64,000 bases of DNA, taken from Granulosicoccus sp964390335 (lineage in GTDB: Bacteria; Pseudomonadota; Gammaproteobacteria; Granulosicoccales; Granulosicoccaceae). A program made the translations under genes and the position numbers. Positions 62,120 through 64,000 of the stretch are shown piece by piece (position 1 is the first letter of the stretch; each line of letters starts with the position of its first letter). The notes beneath the pieces were generated by a model. The model searched no databases, was not told the origin of the DNA, and saw only the letters and a program-made list of their open reading frames with translations. The DNA lies in contig CAYMHU010000004.1 of NCBI GenBank assembly GCA_964390335.1, positions 1 through 64,000 on the forward strand. The letters are read 5' to 3'.

Positions 62120-63151
62120 TTACTTATTCATGTCATTGTAAATTTCTTCGGCGTTATCGATACCACGACTAGCATAGTCTGCGAAAATTTTCTTTAAACC
62201 ACGGTTAACTGCTTCATCCATTTTCGCGCGTTCCTCTGCCGATATACTGATAGACCTTACTTTATCCATTGCAGCAGGTTTAGTTGCCTGCCATTTTTTG
62301 CCACGCTCGCCTTCGTTATGAAAACTGGTAGCGCCCATCATTGACACTTCTCGGCCAGACATTTCATCGATTATGGCTCTGTGCTCATCAGATAAGCCTT
62401 CATAGCGCTCTTTGTTCATCGCAACAAAAAATACAGCGAAAGTCACTGGAATGTTGTCAATGTAGTGCGACGAAACTTCTGCAAAACTCCATGGTTTGTC
62501 CATTTGAGCAGGAGAAATTGTGGTGCCATCGATCGTACCGGTGGAAAGTCCGGTATACATTTCTGTTACTGGCATTTGCACTGGTACCACGCCCATCTCT
62601 TCCATTATGGGTGTAACCATGGTGGCGAATGGAACTATCTTGGAGCCATTAAGGCCCGCCATTGTAGACAGGTCTTTCGTGGACGCCCATGCATCACCTG
62701 CTACTGTGAACAAACCCAAAAGTTTTACATCGTTATATTCATCGGCCAAGTGCTCATCGTAAACATCGAGCAGCCGTTCTGTCGCTTCAAGAGCAGTAGT
62801 GGATTTTCCAGGAGGTACGATTAAAACTGACTTAGGAAAAATCTTTGGGGAATAAGTTTGTAAACCAAAAGATATATCGGCTACGCCCTCTACTACTCGC
62901 TTGTACTGCTGCACGGGGCCTGCACCGAGTTGACCGGCTGGATAGACCTTAATCGTTAACGATCCATTAGATCGCTTCGCGACTTCTTTGCCGAACCAGT
63001 CAAAAAAGAATGCGTTGATATGGTGCTGTGGTGGGATGAAGGTTGCCACTGACAGTTCTTCAGCCGCTGCGTTGCTGGCAGCTGAACCTAATGCGATAGA
63101 CAACAACACTCCGCTTAGTTTGGAGCTAAATTTCTTACCTTTGTTAAACAT
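62120..63151 (-). CDS. dctP: TRAP transporter substrate-binding protein (DctP family)
   Basis: 343 residues. Signal peptide ending NAAAEEL. DctP motifs: KVYPAGQLGAG, EGVADISFG, PFATM, GLSTGTIDG. Paralogous to 17145-18164. GGAGGAAGT lies directly before the ATG at 63151, a strong Shine-Dalgarno sequence. Likely partner of DctQM 2 kb downstream. About 220 bp of promoter-type sequence separate it from the CoA-transferase gene upstream. Confidence 0.93.
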   Translation of the reverse strand: MFNKGKKFSSKLSGVLLSIALGSAASNAAAEELSVATFIPPQHHINAFFFDWFGKEVAKRSNGSLTIKVYPAGQLGAGPVQQYKRVVEGVADISFGLQTYSPKIFPKSVLIVPPGKSTTALEATERLLDVYDEHLADEYNDVKLLGLFTVAGDAWASTKDLSTMAGLNGSKIVPFATMVTPIMEEMGVVPVQMPVTEMYTGLSTGTIDGTTISPAQMDKPWSFAEVSSHYIDNIPVTFAVFFVAMNKERYEGLSDEHRAIIDEMSGREVSMMGATSFHNEGERGKKWQATKPAAMDKVRSISISAEERAKMDEAVNRGLKKIFADYASRGIDNAEEIYNDMNK

Positions 63152-63373
63152 ACTTCCTCCGGTGGTACTGCGTTGTTTTTTGCGATCAGTTTTCTGTGTT
63201 CCGCCGTTGATTAGCGGGTATTGTTACTAGAATAATGAATCCAATATCTGCTCGAACAGGCCAAACATACCGCTAAATCGCAGATTATGCATCCATTAAT
63301 TTCATTTTCGCGCAAATTGGGAGGTTCAGCAGGTCAATTTGTTGGCCGGTGGGTTCAGACTGTTTAAGTGGGA

Positions 63374-64000
63374 TTAGTCCAAATTTGGTACGTTCAAATC
63401 GACAATTTCTCCGTCGATATTGAGCGGAGCGCCGGTCAGTGCTTGAAGATCTTGGAGCGAGATAGAGGGCAGTTTTTCTCGCAGCACAAAGCGATTTTCG
63501 GTTACATCGATGACCGCCAGTGATGAGTAAATTCGTGTGATACAGGCAACACCAGTTAGCGGGTAGGTGCAGGATTTAACAAGCTTTGGTTGACCGTCTT
63601 TGGTTATATGGTCGGTAATGACTGCTACTTGTTTGGCTCCATGGATTAGATCCATTGCTCCACCCACAGCCGGCACTCCTTTTGTTCCTAGTCGCCAATT
63701 GGCTAAATCGCCGTGCTGCGACACTTGAAAAGCCCCAAGGATCGCGATATCAACATGACCACCTCGGACCATCGCAAAACTATCAGCATGGTGAAAAAAG
63801 GCAGCGCCGGGGTTGATCGTAATGGCTTTTTTTCCTGCGTTAATTAAGTCCCAGTCTTCCTCACCGGGCGCGGGTGCTTGTCCAAAACCCAGTACCCCGT
63901 TTTCCGTGTGGAAGATGGCCTGTCGACCTTCGGGTTGAAATTGTGCGCATAGCTCTGGGATGCCGATACCCAAATTGACATAAGCTCCATCAAAAATATC
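63374..64000 (-). CDS. CoA-transferase subunit B, 5' end beyond the window
   Basis: 208 residues visible; the frame continues past the right edge (DGAYVNLGIGIPELCAQ). The class I active-site Glu is in FHTENGVLGFGQ. Other motifs: INAGKKAITINPG, FAMVRGGHVDIAILGAFQV. Matches the ScoB/PcaJ/AtoD-type beta subunits that move CoA between acids. The alpha subunit should lie to the right on the same strand. It suggests an acid product is activated to its CoA ester, consistent with the neighbouring catabolic genes. Confidence 0.93.
   Translation of the reverse strand, partial: DIFDGAYVNLGIGIPELCAQFQPEGRQAIFHTENGVLGFGQAPAPGEEDWDLINAGKKAITINPGAAFFHHADSFAMVRGGHVDIAILGAFQVSQHGDLANWRLGTKGVPAVGGAMDLIHGAKQVAVITDHITKDGQPKLVKSCTYPLTGVACITRIYSSLAVIDVTENRFVLREKLPSISLQDLQALTGAPLNIDGEIVDLNVPNLD

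Overview
The window looks like a draft chromosome segment of a marine gammaproteobacterium. The order coaBC-dut-algC-argB is the one found in Pseudomonas and relatives. The accessory content (TRAP carriers, sulfatase, alkylsulfatase-like hydrolases, sulfopyruvate decarboxylase, Fur-type iron uptake) suits a heterotroph living on marine organic matter. The genus cannot be fixed from the sequence. Three runs of 100 N mark scaffold joins. One of them (33277-33376) is flanked by identical 55-bp ends and is probably not a real gap.

Layout. 1-9.2 kb: a repeat-rich small ORF, an EamA permease, exonuclease III, a DUF4124 protein, then argB, algC, dut and coaBC on the minus strand, and a GntR-controlled sulfopyruvate decarboxylase pair (comD/comE). 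9.4-20.2 kb: two unrecognised proteins, an exported VIT/vWA protein with a C-terminal anchor, a CcdA/thioredoxin pair, a YcaQ-type glycosylase, an SDR next to an orphan TRAP binding protein, a remnant of an ABC ATPase gene, an OYE-family enzyme and a glutaredoxin. 20.3-25.6 kb: an iron block, fbpB / fbpA / fbpC and bfd-bfr, with three Fur-box-like palindromes. 25.7-30.7 kb: thiol-redox genes (exported DUF255-DsbD-alpha fusion, ECF sigma and anti-sigma, Tat-type DsbA, anchored thioredoxin-like protein).

30.9-41 kb: small-molecule metabolism. A kinase of the APH fold overlaps a divergent enolase paralog. Further on are a GNAT, radC, a VOC protein, an aldehyde dehydrogenase, a HIBADH-like dehydrogenase, and a PLP phospho-lyase-like protein overlapping a second APH kinase. 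41.1-49.2 kb: a signalling block with a c-type-heme DUF3365 protein, a hybrid histidine kinase with two receivers, a stand-alone HPt protein, a PAS-GGDEF-EAL protein, and a very unusual receiver-HAMP-like-EamA fusion that looks like a transporter wired to the phosphorelay.

49.3-64 kb: a catabolic island. Two paralogous MBL alkylsulfatase-like hydrolases flank a TauE/SafE exporter. A long minus-strand operon-like run follows: small Cys-rich ORF, GST, DctQ, DctM, ALDH, GST, SDR, sulfatase, MBL hydrolase. It has a divergent FCD-type GntR regulator with GGATCC-type candidate operators, a TRAP binding protein and a CoA-transferase subunit. Together these suggest uptake and breakdown of a sulfated organic compound. 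The substrate is not evident.

Most interesting points: the REC-EamA fusion with its HPt and hybrid kinase neighbours; the APH kinase / enolase-like pair with altered catalytic residues; and the organosulfate island with coupled GSTs.
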